Part shown: one piece after another, positions 1 through 10,247 of the stretch
How positions within the stretch are numbered: the first letter of the stretch is position 1
Layout of the letters: each line of letters starts with the position of its first letter
Assembly (NCBI GenBank): GCA_000309865.1
Contig: AMGN01000021.1
Coordinates: 1-18,582, forward strand
Direction of reading: 5' to 3'
DNA length: 18,582 bases
DNA from: Methanobacterium sp. Maddingley MBC34
GTDB taxonomy: Archaea > Methanobacteriota > Methanobacteria > Methanobacteriales > Methanobacteriaceae
Made by a program: the position numbers and the translations under genes
The notes under the pieces: model-generated
The model's input: only the letters and a program-made list of their open reading frames with translations
Database searches by the model: none
What the model was told of the DNA's origin: nothing

Positions 1-804
1 GAGGATGCCCCAGAAAGTGTGCACATGCTGGACTGGTGTCTTAACGAGGACCTCATTGATCAGGAACTGGAAAACAACATGGACATTTTAAGGGACATAA
101 TTGAAGCCTGTGCCCGTGCCCGTGATGTAGCCCGTTACAAGCTCCGCTGGCCAGTCAGTAAGATCGTTATTGTCACCGAGGATCAGGACGTGGTAACTGC
201 TGCCGAAGCCCTATCTGATGTGCTCGCCGAACAGGCCAACACCAAGAGTGTGGAAACTTCAGAAGAATTTGAAGGTCTTAAAATCCTGGCAGGCCCTAAC
301 ATGAAGACATTAGGCCCCAAACTGCGTGGTGACGTGCCTAAGGTGGCTGCTAAATTGGCATCAGCTGATGGTGCCGAGATTGTCGCCGCCTTTGAGTCCA
401 ATGGAGAGTACATGGTGGAACTGGATGATAAGACCATCACCCTGGAAGATGGTGATGTGGTCTTTGAAACTGAACTTCCAGATAATGTGGTGAGTGCAGA
501 ATTTACTGGAGGTAGTGTTTTCGTGGACACCGAGTTAACACCTGAGATATTATCAGAGGCCATGTCCAGAGAACTAATAAGACGAATACAGGACATGCGA
601 AAAGACCTTGATCTGGATGTAGAGGCCAATATAAATGTGGCTGTTGATTGCAGCCTGGAATTCCAGAAACTGGTAGAACCACATTTAGATTTCATTTCAC
701 ACGAAGTAAGGGCAAAGGAACTTGAATTTGGAACTGAAGATGGATACCACGCTAAAAAGTGGAATATTGAAGAATTTGAATTATCTATTATCTTTAAACA
801 ATGA
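1..804 (+). CDS. ileS: Isoleucyl-tRNA synthetase, C-terminal part (5' end outside window)
   Basis: The reading frame is open from base 1 to the TGA at 802-804, so this is the last 267 codons of a larger gene. IleRS is a cytoplasmic class Ia enzyme that charges tRNA-Ile with isoleucine. The visible part begins in the anticodon-binding helical domain, with SVHMLDW followed by the ARYKLRWPVSKIVI stretch typical of archaeal and eukaryotic-type IleRS. The family-specific C-terminal appendix follows. The catalytic HIGH and KMSKS motifs are upstream of the window. Full-length archaeal enzymes are about 1,040 residues, so roughly a quarter is visible. A GTG at position 19 is internal and not a start. 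The gene ends 21 bases before purL on the same strand, suggesting cotranscription. Family assignment comes from recognising the conserved segment; the closely related ValRS and LeuRS are less likely. Confidence 0.9.
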   Translation, partial: EDAPESVHMLDWCLNEDLIDQELENNMDILRDIIEACARARDVARYKLRWPVSKIVIVTEDQDVVTAAEALSDVLAEQANTKSVETSEEFEGLKILAGPNMKTLGPKLRGDVPKVAAKLASADGAEIVAAFESNGEYMVELDDKTITLEDGDVVFETELPDNVVSAEFTGGSVFVDTELTPEILSEAMSRELIRRIQDMRKDLDLDVEANINVAVDCSLEFQKLVEPHLDFISHEVRAKELEFGTEDGYHAKKWNIEEFELSIIFKQ

Positions 805-813
805 ACTCCTAAA

Positions 814-821
814 GAGGGTGA
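814..821 (+). promoter_or_regulatory. Ribosome binding site of purL
   Basis: GAGGGTGA lies 4 bases before the ATG at 826 and matches the archaeal anti-Shine-Dalgarno complement (GGAGGTGA) with one change. It fixes the purL start at 826 and shows purL is translated independently of ileS. Confidence 0.6.
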
Positions 822-825
822 AAAG

Positions 826-2991
<2,166 letters not shown>

Positions 2992-3058
2992 ACAGTGGGA
3001 AAGTGTAAAGTTCATAAACTCACGAAAGAAGTACCAATAAAATATATGGTCTGATGAT

Positions 3059-3622
3059 ATGAAGAAAGAACTGTGGAGGCAACTGATCCATGCTTCCGGA
3101 GTCTTTATTGTCGTTCTCAGCTATTTTTTACCATCACAACTGTTGATCATTCTCTGTGTGGCTATCCTGGTCTTTGTGGTTACAGTTTTCCGATTGGACC
3201 ATCAACATCATATTCCATTTTTTTCTACTATTTTGCGGATTGCCAAACGTGATGATGATGAAAGAGGATTCGTTTACTTTTTCATTGGAATTATAATAAC
3301 CCTGTACTTCTTCCAGTTTAACATGAGCATTGCCAATGCCGCTATTTTAATCCTGTTATTTGGAGATTCAGCGTCTACACTTATTGGTAAAAGATTTGGA
3401 AGAATAAAATTACCATTTCAGTCCCATAAAACCGTAGAGGGGAGTTTAGCATTTTTAACGGTTGGATTTGCAGTTTCTCTCACACAACTACCCCTTATCC
3501 CTGCTTTTATTGGCGCTTTGGCCGGCGCTTTAACTGAAGCTTACAGTCCTGTTGACGATAATGTGCCCATACCCCTGGTTTCTGCAATGGTTATGAGTTT
3601 AGTAGTTTATATCTTGGTCTAA
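3059..3622 (+). CDS. Membrane CTP-dependent polyprenol/dolichol kinase-like protein (SEC59/cytidylyltransferase superfamily)
   Basis: This 187-residue protein is largely hydrophobic, with about five or six membrane segments (near residues 14-44, 72-87, 92-101, 129-155 and 172-187). It carries GDSASTLIGKRFG (102-114), SHKTVEGS (122-129) and a C-terminal PVDDNVPIPL (165-173). These match the dolichol kinase/phosphatidate cytidylyltransferase superfamily, in which such acidic and lysine residues bind CTP and metal. Archaeal members are thought to phosphorylate dolichol- or geranylgeraniol-type isoprenoids, or to act in lipid salvage; the substrate here cannot be told from sequence. The ATG at 3059 has no strong ribosome binding site, but nothing better exists in frame. 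It follows purL by 67 bases and may be read through from it. T-rich stretches at 3659-3665 and 3704-3713 probably end transcription. Confidence 0.75.
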   Translation: MKKELWRQLIHASGVFIVVLSYFLPSQLLIILCVAILVFVVTVFRLDHQHHIPFFSTILRIAKRDDDERGFVYFFIGIIITLYFFQFNMSIANAAILILLFGDSASTLIGKRFGRIKLPFQSHKTVEGSLAFLTVGFAVSLTQLPLIPAFIGALAGALTEAYSPVDDNVPIPLVSAMVMSLVVYILV

Positions 3623-3654
3623 AAAATAGCATAACCCCCAATATTCTAAATTAT

Positions 3655-3713
3655 TAACCTTTTTTCAAGCCTTATCACTCCAAATCCCCATATTTTCGCT
3701 ATTTTTCTTTAAA
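3655..3713 (+). terminator. T-rich transcription end after the purL/polyprenol kinase unit
   Basis: Two T-tracts (a run of six T at 3660-3665 and TTTTTCTTT near 3705-3713) follow the stop at 3622. Runs of T on the coding strand are the usual archaeal termination signal. There is no hairpin. This is positional evidence only. Confidence 0.4.
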
Positions 3714-3782
3714 ACAGATTTAAAATATATTATTGAAATATAAAAAAGACCCCAATAATGACATACCCCATAACCATTAGTA

Positions 3783-3804
3783 AGTTATCGATAACTATAA
3801 ATTT
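3783..3804 (+). promoter_or_regulatory. Palindromic operator candidate overlapping a TATA box
   Basis: AGTTATCGATAACT (3783-3796) is a perfect 14-base palindrome. It abuts and overlaps ACTATAAATTT (3794-3804), a good archaeal TATA box. A start about 25 bases further on (near 3825) would leave roughly 30 bases before the strong ribosome binding site at 3854. The palindrome lies over the BRE/TATA region, where archaeal repressors often bind. It belongs to the broken surface-protein gene that follows. Confidence 0.45.
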
Positions 3805-3853
3805 GCTATGAACAATACACATATCACCTTCAAATTTTATTAACCGAGCATAA

Positions 3854-3861
3854 AGGAGGTG
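3854..3861 (+). promoter_or_regulatory. Perfect ribosome binding site followed by ACG instead of a start codon
   Basis: GGAGGTGA is a full match to the complement of the 16S 3' end. Five bases later, where a start codon is expected, stands ACG (3867-3869), in frame with a signal-peptide-like sequence. This points to an ATG-to-ACG change in the pseudogene, or less likely to a rare ACG start. Confidence 0.7.
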
Positions 3862-3866
3862 AAAAT

Positions 3867-4536
3867 ACGCAAAAGACCAAACGAATAACAATCTTCACAC
3901 TAACCCTCTTGTTTACACTGGTAATATGTGGGACTGTAGCTGCAGAAGACACTAATTCCATATCAGATACTGCTTTGAATGTACAGAGTACGAACTTATC
4001 TTCTGCCGTGCCATCTGGATCAACTCAAAATGACACAATTACTCCCGATCCCATTATTTCTGGAACAGTTACCCACTGTGGAAGTACTGATCCATTTTCA
4101 GAAGTTAATGTAACAGTTTAGACCTTAACGGGAATATTTTAGCCAACACAATAACCGACCAGAATGGATATTATTCTGTGGCCTTCTTAAGTAACCAGAC
4201 CACTTTTAAAGTTATAGCCCGTCATACCGGCCATATACCTGATTCTAAGGATGTGACTGTAAGCCCTAATCTCAACGACCCCTATGATCCGAAACTTTAC
4301 GCCACAGCAAATCTGGAATTAGGCCCGTTCGCTGTTTTTCTGAATCATGGTGATTCAAACATGAATACAATTGCCGCTGCTACTGACACTGAATACGGAC
4401 CATTTGCTAGTTTAGCACAGTCCCATCCTGTTGATGTGGCCATAACTCCTGATGGAAAGACAGCAGTGATTGCCTGTTGGGAGAGTGTCATTTGAGTAAA
4501 ATCGAAACTATTATAGACACCCTGTTTAGAATATGA
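3867..4536 (+). pseudogene. Decayed secreted surface protein: signal peptide, carboxypeptidase-regulatory-like domain, truncated YncE-type beta-propeller
   Basis: Three reading frames join into one protein. From ACG 3867, the translation starts QKTKRIT, then a hydrophobic stretch and an AAED cleavage-like site: a signal peptide. It continues through a region resembling a carboxypeptidase regulatory-like (Ig/CnaB-like) domain, with SGTVTHCGSTDPF before the TAG at 4119. Restoring one T in the run at 4116-4119 continues it as LDLNGNILANTITDQNGYYS, then on to a propeller strand, HPVDVAITPDGKTAV. A TGA at 4493 interrupts. One G restored near 4487 continues it as HLSKIETIIDTLFRI to a TGA at 4534. 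The propeller then stops after about one blade, where several are expected. The gene is therefore dead by start loss, two one-base deletions and 3' truncation. Sequencing error could explain individual frameshifts but not all the defects. Intact relatives would be exported cell-surface proteins. Confidence 0.8.
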
Positions 4537-4550
4537 ATATAATAGTAAAC

Positions 4551-4562
4551 ACTAATATTAGT
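4551..4562. promoter_or_regulatory. 12-base perfect palindrome just upstream of the histidine kinase
   Basis: ACTAATATTAGT reads the same on both strands and ends 9 bases before the kinase ATG at 4572. A TATA-like AATATAATA sits at about 4537-4545, so the palindrome would fall between TATA and the transcription start, a usual operator position. No good ribosome binding site precedes the ATG, so the transcript may be nearly leaderless. AT-rich palindromes arise easily by chance. Confidence 0.3.
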
Positions 4563-4571
4563 TGATTAAAA

Positions 4572-7500
4572 ATGACAGGTTTAGATATCCTCCTGGTTGA
4601 GGATGACCCCGTTGAAGCCATGGACATTAAAAAATCCGTCGAAACCCTGGGACACTGCGTAACAAGTGTTTCCAACCAGGACCACAATAATATTAAAAAA
4701 AAATTAAATTCAGATCCGGATCTTATATTACTAGACATCCCATTGGAAGATGATTCCAACCATGTTGAAATAGAGTATATTGAGAAATTAAACACCCCTG
4801 TGGTGTTTATAATTGATGATTATATTAAAACTGCTTTTTTAGAGGCTTATTCCAATTCTTTGTTTTTAACCCCTCAAGAATCTTTAACCAAAGAAAATTC
4901 ACTTGATTCATCATATTGCTATCTTTCTAAACCTTTCAGCATTAATGAACTCCATTTTGCCATTGAAATAGTCGTATACAAACAAAAAATGGACCATAAT
5001 TTGAAAGAAGCTCAGGAAAGTTGTATTATCCCATCGGAAAATGACCTTCTAAATAAGATCATCCAATTCTCACCTACCCCCCTGTGGATTGCAGATGAAC
5101 ATGGTGAATTAAACGGGATTAACCCTAGCTGCTGTGACCTATTGAAAACTGAACCCGAAAAGGTTATAGGCAAGTACAATATCCTAGAGGACGAATTTAT
5201 TAAGGAACAGGGACATATGAATCAGGTTAAATCTGTTTTCAGGGAGGGTAAAAGAGTTAATTTCAACATCAAACATGAGATCTCCAAACCCGACCAAATC
5301 CCCCCTAAATATCCTGATTTTTTAATTCTCAAGGTTAACCTGTTTCCCATCGCTGATGAAGAAGGGAATGTTAAGAGTGTCCTGGTCCAATACCATGATG
5401 TCACCCAGGAAAAAAAGGCGGAAAAATCCCAGAAAAAGATTAAAAAGGCCTTGAAAGACTCAGAACAACGTTTATCTGAGATCATTGATTTTCTGCCAGA
5501 TGCGACCTTTGCCATAGACAAACATGGGCGGGTGATAATCTGGAATCAGGCCATGGAAAAAATGACCGGAGTCCCTTCTGACGAAATCATTGGAAAGGGG
5601 AATTACGAGTATTCCCGGCCATTTTATGGGATACGCAGACCAATATTAATCGATCTGGTGCATGAATCTGATAAAGAAATAGAAAAGAACTATTACTTCG
5701 TTAAAAAAGAAGGAAAAACGATTCTTGCCGAAACAGAAGCCAATTTAAAGGATGAACTTCGCACATTATGGGGGAAGGTTGTACCGCTTTATGACAGTAA
5801 AGGCAATATTAATGGCGCTATTGAGGCTATTCGTGATATAACCGAGAGTAAAAAGGCTTTCACATCTGTTAAAGGAGAATTTAACTTTCTTCAGTACCTT
5901 ATTGATACCATACCCTCACCATTATTCTATAAAGACACTGATCATGTTTACAAAGGATGCAATACTGCCTTTGAAGAATTGGCAGGCCTTAAAAAGGATG
6001 AAATTATTGGCAAAACCGTTCACGAGGTTTTTTCAGAAGAATTGGCAACAGTGCTCCATGAATCAGATTCAAAGCTTTTGAAAAATCAGGGTTTAGATGT
6101 TTATGAGGCCGAAGTTGAATACGCAGATGGATCTGAACACACCATGCTCTTCAATAAAACCACATTCCAGGATCCCCATGGAAAAATTGAGGGTTTGATT
6201 GGAGTGATGGTGGATATCTCCCAGCTCAAAAAGGCCGAAAAATCACTCCAGATATCTGAATCATTATATAGAACTATTTTTGAAAACAAAGGAACTTGTA
6301 CCATTATTTTTGATGATAATTTCACCATTAAAATGGTTAATTCAGAAATGGAAAGGTTGTCTGGATACCCGCGGGAAGAATTGGAGGGAGAAACATGGAC
6401 TAAATTTATACATCCCGAAGATCTTCCCAAAATGGTTAATTTTCACCAAAAGAGGGAGTTAACTCCGGATTCAGCACCCTCCAGATATGAAACACGGGTG
6501 ATTAATAAAGAAGGGAATATTTTAACGACCGAAATTACTGTAAACAAAATTTTAGGGACAAATGAATACGTAACTTCAGTGATTGACCTCACTGAACAAA
6601 AAGAAGCCCAGCAAAAAATTAGTGATACAAAAAATTTCTATGAAAACATAATAGAACGAATAAATGAAGAAATATGGGTTTCTAATGAAAATAATGTGAT
6701 AGTTTATGTTAACGAGGGAAATTTAAAGATAGCTGGCGCAAAACGGGGCGAATCTCTGGGTATGAATGTTTTAAACGATTTTCCTGAAGATTTAACCAGT
6801 GCATTTGTTCCTTATTATGTTGAGGCCCGCAAAACCCTTAATCCTGTGCATTACCCTCCTTTACGTGTGAAAACCCATGATGGGAGGGTTACCTACCAGA
6901 CGGGATGGTTAATTCCCCTTGAAGTAGATGGTGAATTTAAGAGCATGATCTGTACCATCACTGATGATACAGACCGTCAAAAGGCTGAAAATAAAATTAA
7001 AGATTCTTTAATGGAGAAGGAAATACTTCTAAGGGAGATACATCACCGGGTGAAGAATAACCTGCAGATCATATCCAGTTTGTTAAACCTGCAGACCCAG
7101 TATGTGGAGGGTGAAGAAACTGTGAATGTTTTAAAGGAAAGTCAGGGTCGGGTTAAGGCCATGTCCATGGTACATGAAAAACTATACCAATCTCCCAATT
7201 TGAAGGATATTAACTTTAAAAACTACATAAACCAACTGGTTTCTGACCTTTTTTACTCCTACGGAGTTGAGTTGGGAAGTGTGGAAAAACAGATCAATGT
7301 GGAGGAACTATCCATTGGCATCGACACTGCCATACCTTGCGGGCTTATTATAAATGAATTGGTGACCAACAGTCTTAAGTATGCATTTCCAGATGGTAAA
7401 GGGAAAATAATAGTTGAACTTAAACCAATCCATGATAAAATAAAGCTGGTAATATCTGATAATGGCATAGGGCTGCCAGAAGAAGTTTCTGCAGGGAAAA

Positions 7501-7631
7501 CTGAAACACTGGGTTTGCAACTGGTGAACAATCTGGTTAATCAGCTGGATGGGACCCTAAAAATTGGTCGCAAACATGGAACTAAATTTACCATAATATT
7601 CAAGGAATTAAATTACAAAGAACGTATATAA
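4572..7631 (+). CDS. Multi-PAS sensor histidine kinase with N-terminal receiver-like domain (HisKA_2 type)
   Basis: This is a 1019-residue cytoplasmic signalling protein with no membrane segment. Domain order: receiver-like (about 1-135), five PAS sensor domains (about 155-285, 298-428, 436-556, 563-680, 688-806), a HisKA_2 dimerisation/phosphoacceptor domain (815-890) and an HATPase_c domain (915-1010). The H-box EIHHRVKNNLQ puts the likely phosphorylated histidine at H825. ATP-site motifs are INELVTNS (927-934), SDNGIG (962-967) and TLGLQLV (979-985). The receiver part keeps acidic E10-D12, D55 and K120. The usual Thr/Ser after the fourth strand is I81, and there is extra sequence before K120, so it may be degenerate. 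PAS linkers end in DVTQ, DITE, DISQ and DLTE, typical of methanogen kinases. No response regulator gene is adjacent, so this is an orphan kinase. The signal is unknown; redox or small-ligand sensing is only an inference. Confidence 0.92.
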   Translation: MTGLDILLVEDDPVEAMDIKKSVETLGHCVTSVSNQDHNNIKKKLNSDPDLILLDIPLEDDSNHVEIEYIEKLNTPVVFIIDDYIKTAFLEAYSNSLFLTPQESLTKENSLDSSYCYLSKPFSINELHFAIEIVVYKQKMDHNLKEAQESCIIPSENDLLNKIIQFSPTPLWIADEHGELNGINPSCCDLLKTEPEKVIGKYNILEDEFIKEQGHMNQVKSVFREGKRVNFNIKHEISKPDQIPPKYPDFLILKVNLFPIADEEGNVKSVLVQYHDVTQEKKAEKSQKKIKKALKDSEQRLSEIIDFLPDATFAIDKHGRVIIWNQAMEKMTGVPSDEIIGKGNYEYSRPFYGIRRPILIDLVHESDKEIEKNYYFVKKEGKTILAETEANLKDELRTLWGKVVPLYDSKGNINGAIEAIRDITESKKAFTSVKGEFNFLQYLIDTIPSPLFYKDTDHVYKGCNTAFEELAGLKKDEIIGKTVHEVFSEELATVLHESDSKLLKNQGLDVYEAEVEYADGSEHTMLFNKTTFQDPHGKIEGLIGVMVDISQLKKAEKSLQISESLYRTIFENKGTCTIIFDDNFTIKMVNSEMERLSGYPREELEGETWTKFIHPEDLPKMVNFHQKRELTPDSAPSRYETRVINKEGNILTTEITVNKILGTNEYVTSVIDLTEQKEAQQKISDTKNFYENIIERINEEIWVSNENNVIVYVNEGNLKIAGAKRGESLGMNVLNDFPEDLTSAFVPYYVEARKTLNPVHYPPLRVKTHDGRVTYQTGWLIPLEVDGEFKSMICTITDDTDRQKAENKIKDSLMEKEILLREIHHRVKNNLQIISSLLNLQTQYVEGEETVNVLKESQGRVKAMSMVHEKLYQSPNLKDINFKNYINQLVSDLFYSYGVELGSVEKQINVEELSIGIDTAIPCGLIINELVTNSLKYAFPDGKGKIIVELKPIHDKIKLVISDNGIGLPEEVSAGKTETLGLQLVNNLVNQLDGTLKIGRKHGTKFTIIFKELNYKERI

Positions 7632-7754
7632 TCCTTTAAATTTAAAATTCTGAAATTGCGAAATAATATTTAAAAGTTAAAAAATAATATTTAAATTTTA
7701 GGCCACGTACATCCAAGAAAGCTTTACTTCTCTTTTTTAAACCTATTTTTTAAA
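7632..7754. terminator. Convergent intergenic gap with AT-rich 14-base direct repeat and T-tracts
   Basis: This gap separates the converging kinase (+) and permease (-) genes. AAATAATATTTAAA occurs at 7661-7674 and again at 7682-7695 (21-base period). T-runs at about 7734-7739 and 7746-7752 would end the plus transcript. A-rich DNA at 7680-7695 gives T-rich RNA for the minus transcript. No gene was seen in it. Confidence 0.4.
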
Positions 7755-8909
7755 CTACAATCTAATGGCCCGTTCATGGCGAAAGGAACGTACCGTGCCC
7801 ACAAATATAAGGAAGGACATGATCAGTGTGGGCAGCAAATATAACATGATTTCAGGACGAATATTGGGAGATACTGCCAGTTTAACCATTAAAACTGTGG
7901 GTATGAAATTGAATACCCCCTGGAAAATTTCAGATTTAACGAACAATGGAATGAACAGGATAAAAGTGGCAAATACCAGAACCAGAGTAATGGCAGAGTT
8001 AGCCTCCTTGGTACTGTCCACCAGCATGGATATGAGTATCCCCACTCCAATGAAAGCCAGGCCCATGAAAAACAACACCAGTACCAAAAGACCAGGGTTG
8101 AATATGGGCACACGGAGAAGATCAAGGACTGCTATCCAGGCTATGCTCTGTATGAGAGAAAATAAGAGTATAGGGATTATCTTACCAATTATTACCATGT
8201 AACTGGATAATGGAGTCATTAGGAGTACTTCAAAGGTTTTCCTCTCCTTTTCACCAACCACACTATCGGTTACAATGTTACTGGCTAAAAAGAAGGGTAA
8301 AAGGAGAATAAACGGCACTATAAATCCATATATCACTTCCACGAAGTAAGGACTGTCCAGTGCCAGTGGTACCTGTTTATCCTGATTAATTTTAATTTCC
8401 TGGAAGTTTACAGGATTTTGGATTATATTCACCTGGCTTTGGTTTAAACCAGCATTTTTTAAGGTGTTTTCTGTGTTGAACTTGTCCACTGCATTGCTGA
8501 TCTTGGCAGATACCACCGGATAAAAGACATTGGCAGTGTCCACCTGTACCACCACCTCCCCTGAGGGTGAAAGATCAACCACTGCCACCAACTTCTTTCC
8601 AAGGCCAAGTTTAGCTTCATCAGTGGTGTTATAATAATTTAATGTTATTTTTTCTTCTTCCAGGTACTTTGAAAGACTTGAACCCTCCAAATTCTGGGGC
8701 AAACCTATGTTTAGAGCAGAGGTTATTCCCACCTGATCCAGTAGAGTAGGGTCACTGGCCACAGCAGCTACCGCCACCAGGCCCACTGCCCCGATGATTA
8801 TGAAAACCTGAACCAGAACTACCAGGAGGTATATCCTGTTTTGGAGGATGTCTCTGGCTTCTTTCTTAGCCAGTGCCATTATTTTAGTTATAGTGCTTGG
8901 AGTTTTCAT
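7755..8909 (-). CDS. ABC-2 type transporter permease (second of two)
   Basis: This 384-residue membrane subunit of an ABC exporter has the NatB/ABC-2 layout. One N-terminal membrane helix (about 27-50) is followed by a ~135-residue outside domain (52-188), then five or so helices from residue 190 to 372. The cytoplasmic coupling motif SVVGEKERKTFEVLLMTPLS (216-235) follows the second helix and is diagnostic of the family. It lies 20 bases after the other permease, in a minus-strand operon led by the ATPase, so the two permeases probably form a heterodimer. The substrate is unknown. Relatives export Na+, drugs or lipids, and the paired layout does not decide between them. The ATG at 8907-8909 is preceded only by a weak CTAGAG, so translation may be coupled to the upstream gene. 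The gene is complete. Confidence 0.88.
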   Translation of the reverse strand: MKTPSTITKIMALAKKEARDILQNRIYLLVVLVQVFIIIGAVGLVAVAAVASDPTLLDQVGITSALNIGLPQNLEGSSLSKYLEEEKITLNYYNTTDEAKLGLGKKLVAVVDLSPSGEVVVQVDTANVFYPVVSAKISNAVDKFNTENTLKNAGLNQSQVNIIQNPVNFQEIKINQDKQVPLALDSPYFVEVIYGFIVPFILLLPFFLASNIVTDSVVGEKERKTFEVLLMTPLSSYMVIIGKIIPILLFSLIQSIAWIAVLDLLRVPIFNPGLLVLVLFFMGLAFIGVGILISMLVDSTKEANSAITLVLVFATFILFIPLFVKSEIFQGVFNFIPTVLMVKLAVSPNIRPEIMLYLLPTLIMSFLIFVGTVRSFRHERAIRL

Positions 8910-8929
8910 GATTTTATGCTCTAGTTTAA

Positions 8930-10126
8930 CTATCTCTTTTTAATACGGAGGAATTGCAGTGTGAGTTTTACTGGGCCTGGACGTGGTCCAAAAAGAACAT
9001 CATCCCTCCGGAAGAGCCAGGTGGCAATTCCAAAGAAGATTATACTTAAAATAATTACGAATGATACTGACATAAGAATTTCAGGTATGGTGATGGCTTC
9101 ACCTGTAAATAGCCGCATCACAGTAGTCATGGGAGAAATGTTGGCTGAGAAGCTTTTCCGTGATATGTATGCTAGTGCAGGTACAATCAAAAATCCCACC
9201 ACCATAACATAGGCGAAGGTGATTCCAATTCCTGCCTCCTTGTAGTTCTTGGCGTAGGCAGCAATGATGGAAGTAAGACCCACTATGGGCACGGCAGTAA
9301 GTACCACAAGAAGGTAAACCAGTATAACGTTGTTTATGGTGAAACCGGCAGCTATGAGGACTATTATCCACATAATCACCTGCAGGGCAGATATAGCCAC
9401 CACAGCCAGCCCCTTGCCCAGGAGTATTTCTCCTGGTGAAATTGGCATGGCAACCAGTATTTCAGCGGTTTTACGCTCTTTCTCTCCCACCACACTGTCA
9501 ATGATTATGTTACCAAACAGGAAAAGCGGCAGGAAAAGGAGCACCACCAGCATTACCTTCTTGATGATCTGCATGGGGAGTGATTCTCCTGTTTTTTCCT
9601 CTTTTAAACCAGTTTGCGGAGTAGTATTGGAAGGGTTGGCTGATTGTAAATATGACTGAGTTAAAGCGGATGAAACTGATTTGGTAGTGGTATTGATAGA
9701 ATCTCTAATCACACTCCTCCGGGGATCAGCGTAATCCAGATAGAGTACTGTGTCTACTATTTCCTCCTTCTGTATTCGTTGAATTGAGTCTGCTGAAACC
9801 GTGTAAAACCCATTGGTTTCACCAGTTCCAATGCGAACCAGGGAACTATTACCATTGGTAGTGTACATTTTTATTATTTCCGGGTCTATCCTCTTTTTAA
9901 ACACCCCTCCCGGGTCATCCACATCCAAGGTGGCAAAATCAACCAAAGATGGTGTTAAAGAGAGTCCTTTTTCCGATTCTATGTTGGCTGCAAATGAATT
10001 GAACATGAAAATTAACATACCTAAAACTGCTAACTGCATAAAAAAGATTAAAAGGAATTTCTTACTCTTGAGAGTGTTTTTAAACTCCCAGCGAGTGATT
10101 GTGCTGAAATTCATGTTGAGTTTCAT
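8930..10126 (-). CDS. ABC-2 type transporter permease (first of two)
   Basis: This 398-residue paralogue of the following permease has the same design. An N-terminal helix (about 24-46) is followed by a ~140-residue extracytoplasmic domain (47-187). SVVGEKERKTAEILVAMPIS (211-230) lies after helix two, and further helices follow to about residue 375. The extracellular domain contains an ATLDVDDPGG segment typical of ABC-2 family permeases. The C-terminus is basic (FLRIKKR). The ATG at 10124-10126 follows AAAGGCAG, a modest ribosome binding site; a second ATG four codons on has none, so the first is preferred. The gene sits 121 bases after the ATPase gene and 20 before the second permease. Together the three make a complete exporter. 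The substrate cannot be inferred. Confidence 0.88.
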   Translation of the reverse strand: MKLNMNFSTITRWEFKNTLKSKKFLLIFFMQLAVLGMLIFMFNSFAANIESEKGLSLTPSLVDFATLDVDDPGGVFKKRIDPEIIKMYTTNGNSSLVRIGTGETNGFYTVSADSIQRIQKEEIVDTVLYLDYADPRRSVIRDSINTTTKSVSSALTQSYLQSANPSNTTPQTGLKEEKTGESLPMQIIKKVMLVVLLFLPLFLFGNIIIDSVVGEKERKTAEILVAMPISPGEILLGKGLAVVAISALQVIMWIIVLIAAGFTINNVILVYLLVVLTAVPIVGLTSIIAAYAKNYKEAGIGITFAYVMVVGFLIVPALAYISRKSFSANISPMTTVMRLFTGEAITIPEILMSVSFVIILSIIFFGIATWLFRRDDVLFGPRPGPVKLTLQFLRIKKR

Positions 10127-10247
10127 GGTCTTCTGCCTTTTAATTATTAATCATCGGAAGAATACCTCATGGATTAATGAATGATATTGAAACTTTACTT
10201 TTAAAATCCGTATCATCCCATAGATATTTTAATCTTCAATACGAGAT

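Noticed and set aside
4116..4495. Programmed frameshift or recoding instead of gene decay
   Set aside because: There is no slippery heptamer or following structure, a second shift is needed, the start codon is also missing and the product stays truncated. Decay explains all of this at once.
7661..7695. 14-base direct repeat as a CRISPR-like or mobile-element remnant
   Set aside because: There are only two copies, pure A/T, 21 bases apart, with no spacer structure and no cas or transposase gene. It is simple AT-rich sequence.
7765..8202. Plus-strand open frame of 145 codons, and similar ones at 9330-9659 and 9813-10184
   Set aside because: They are antisense to the ABC permease genes. Their translations are rich in Met, Thr, Ser and Arg without any family motif.
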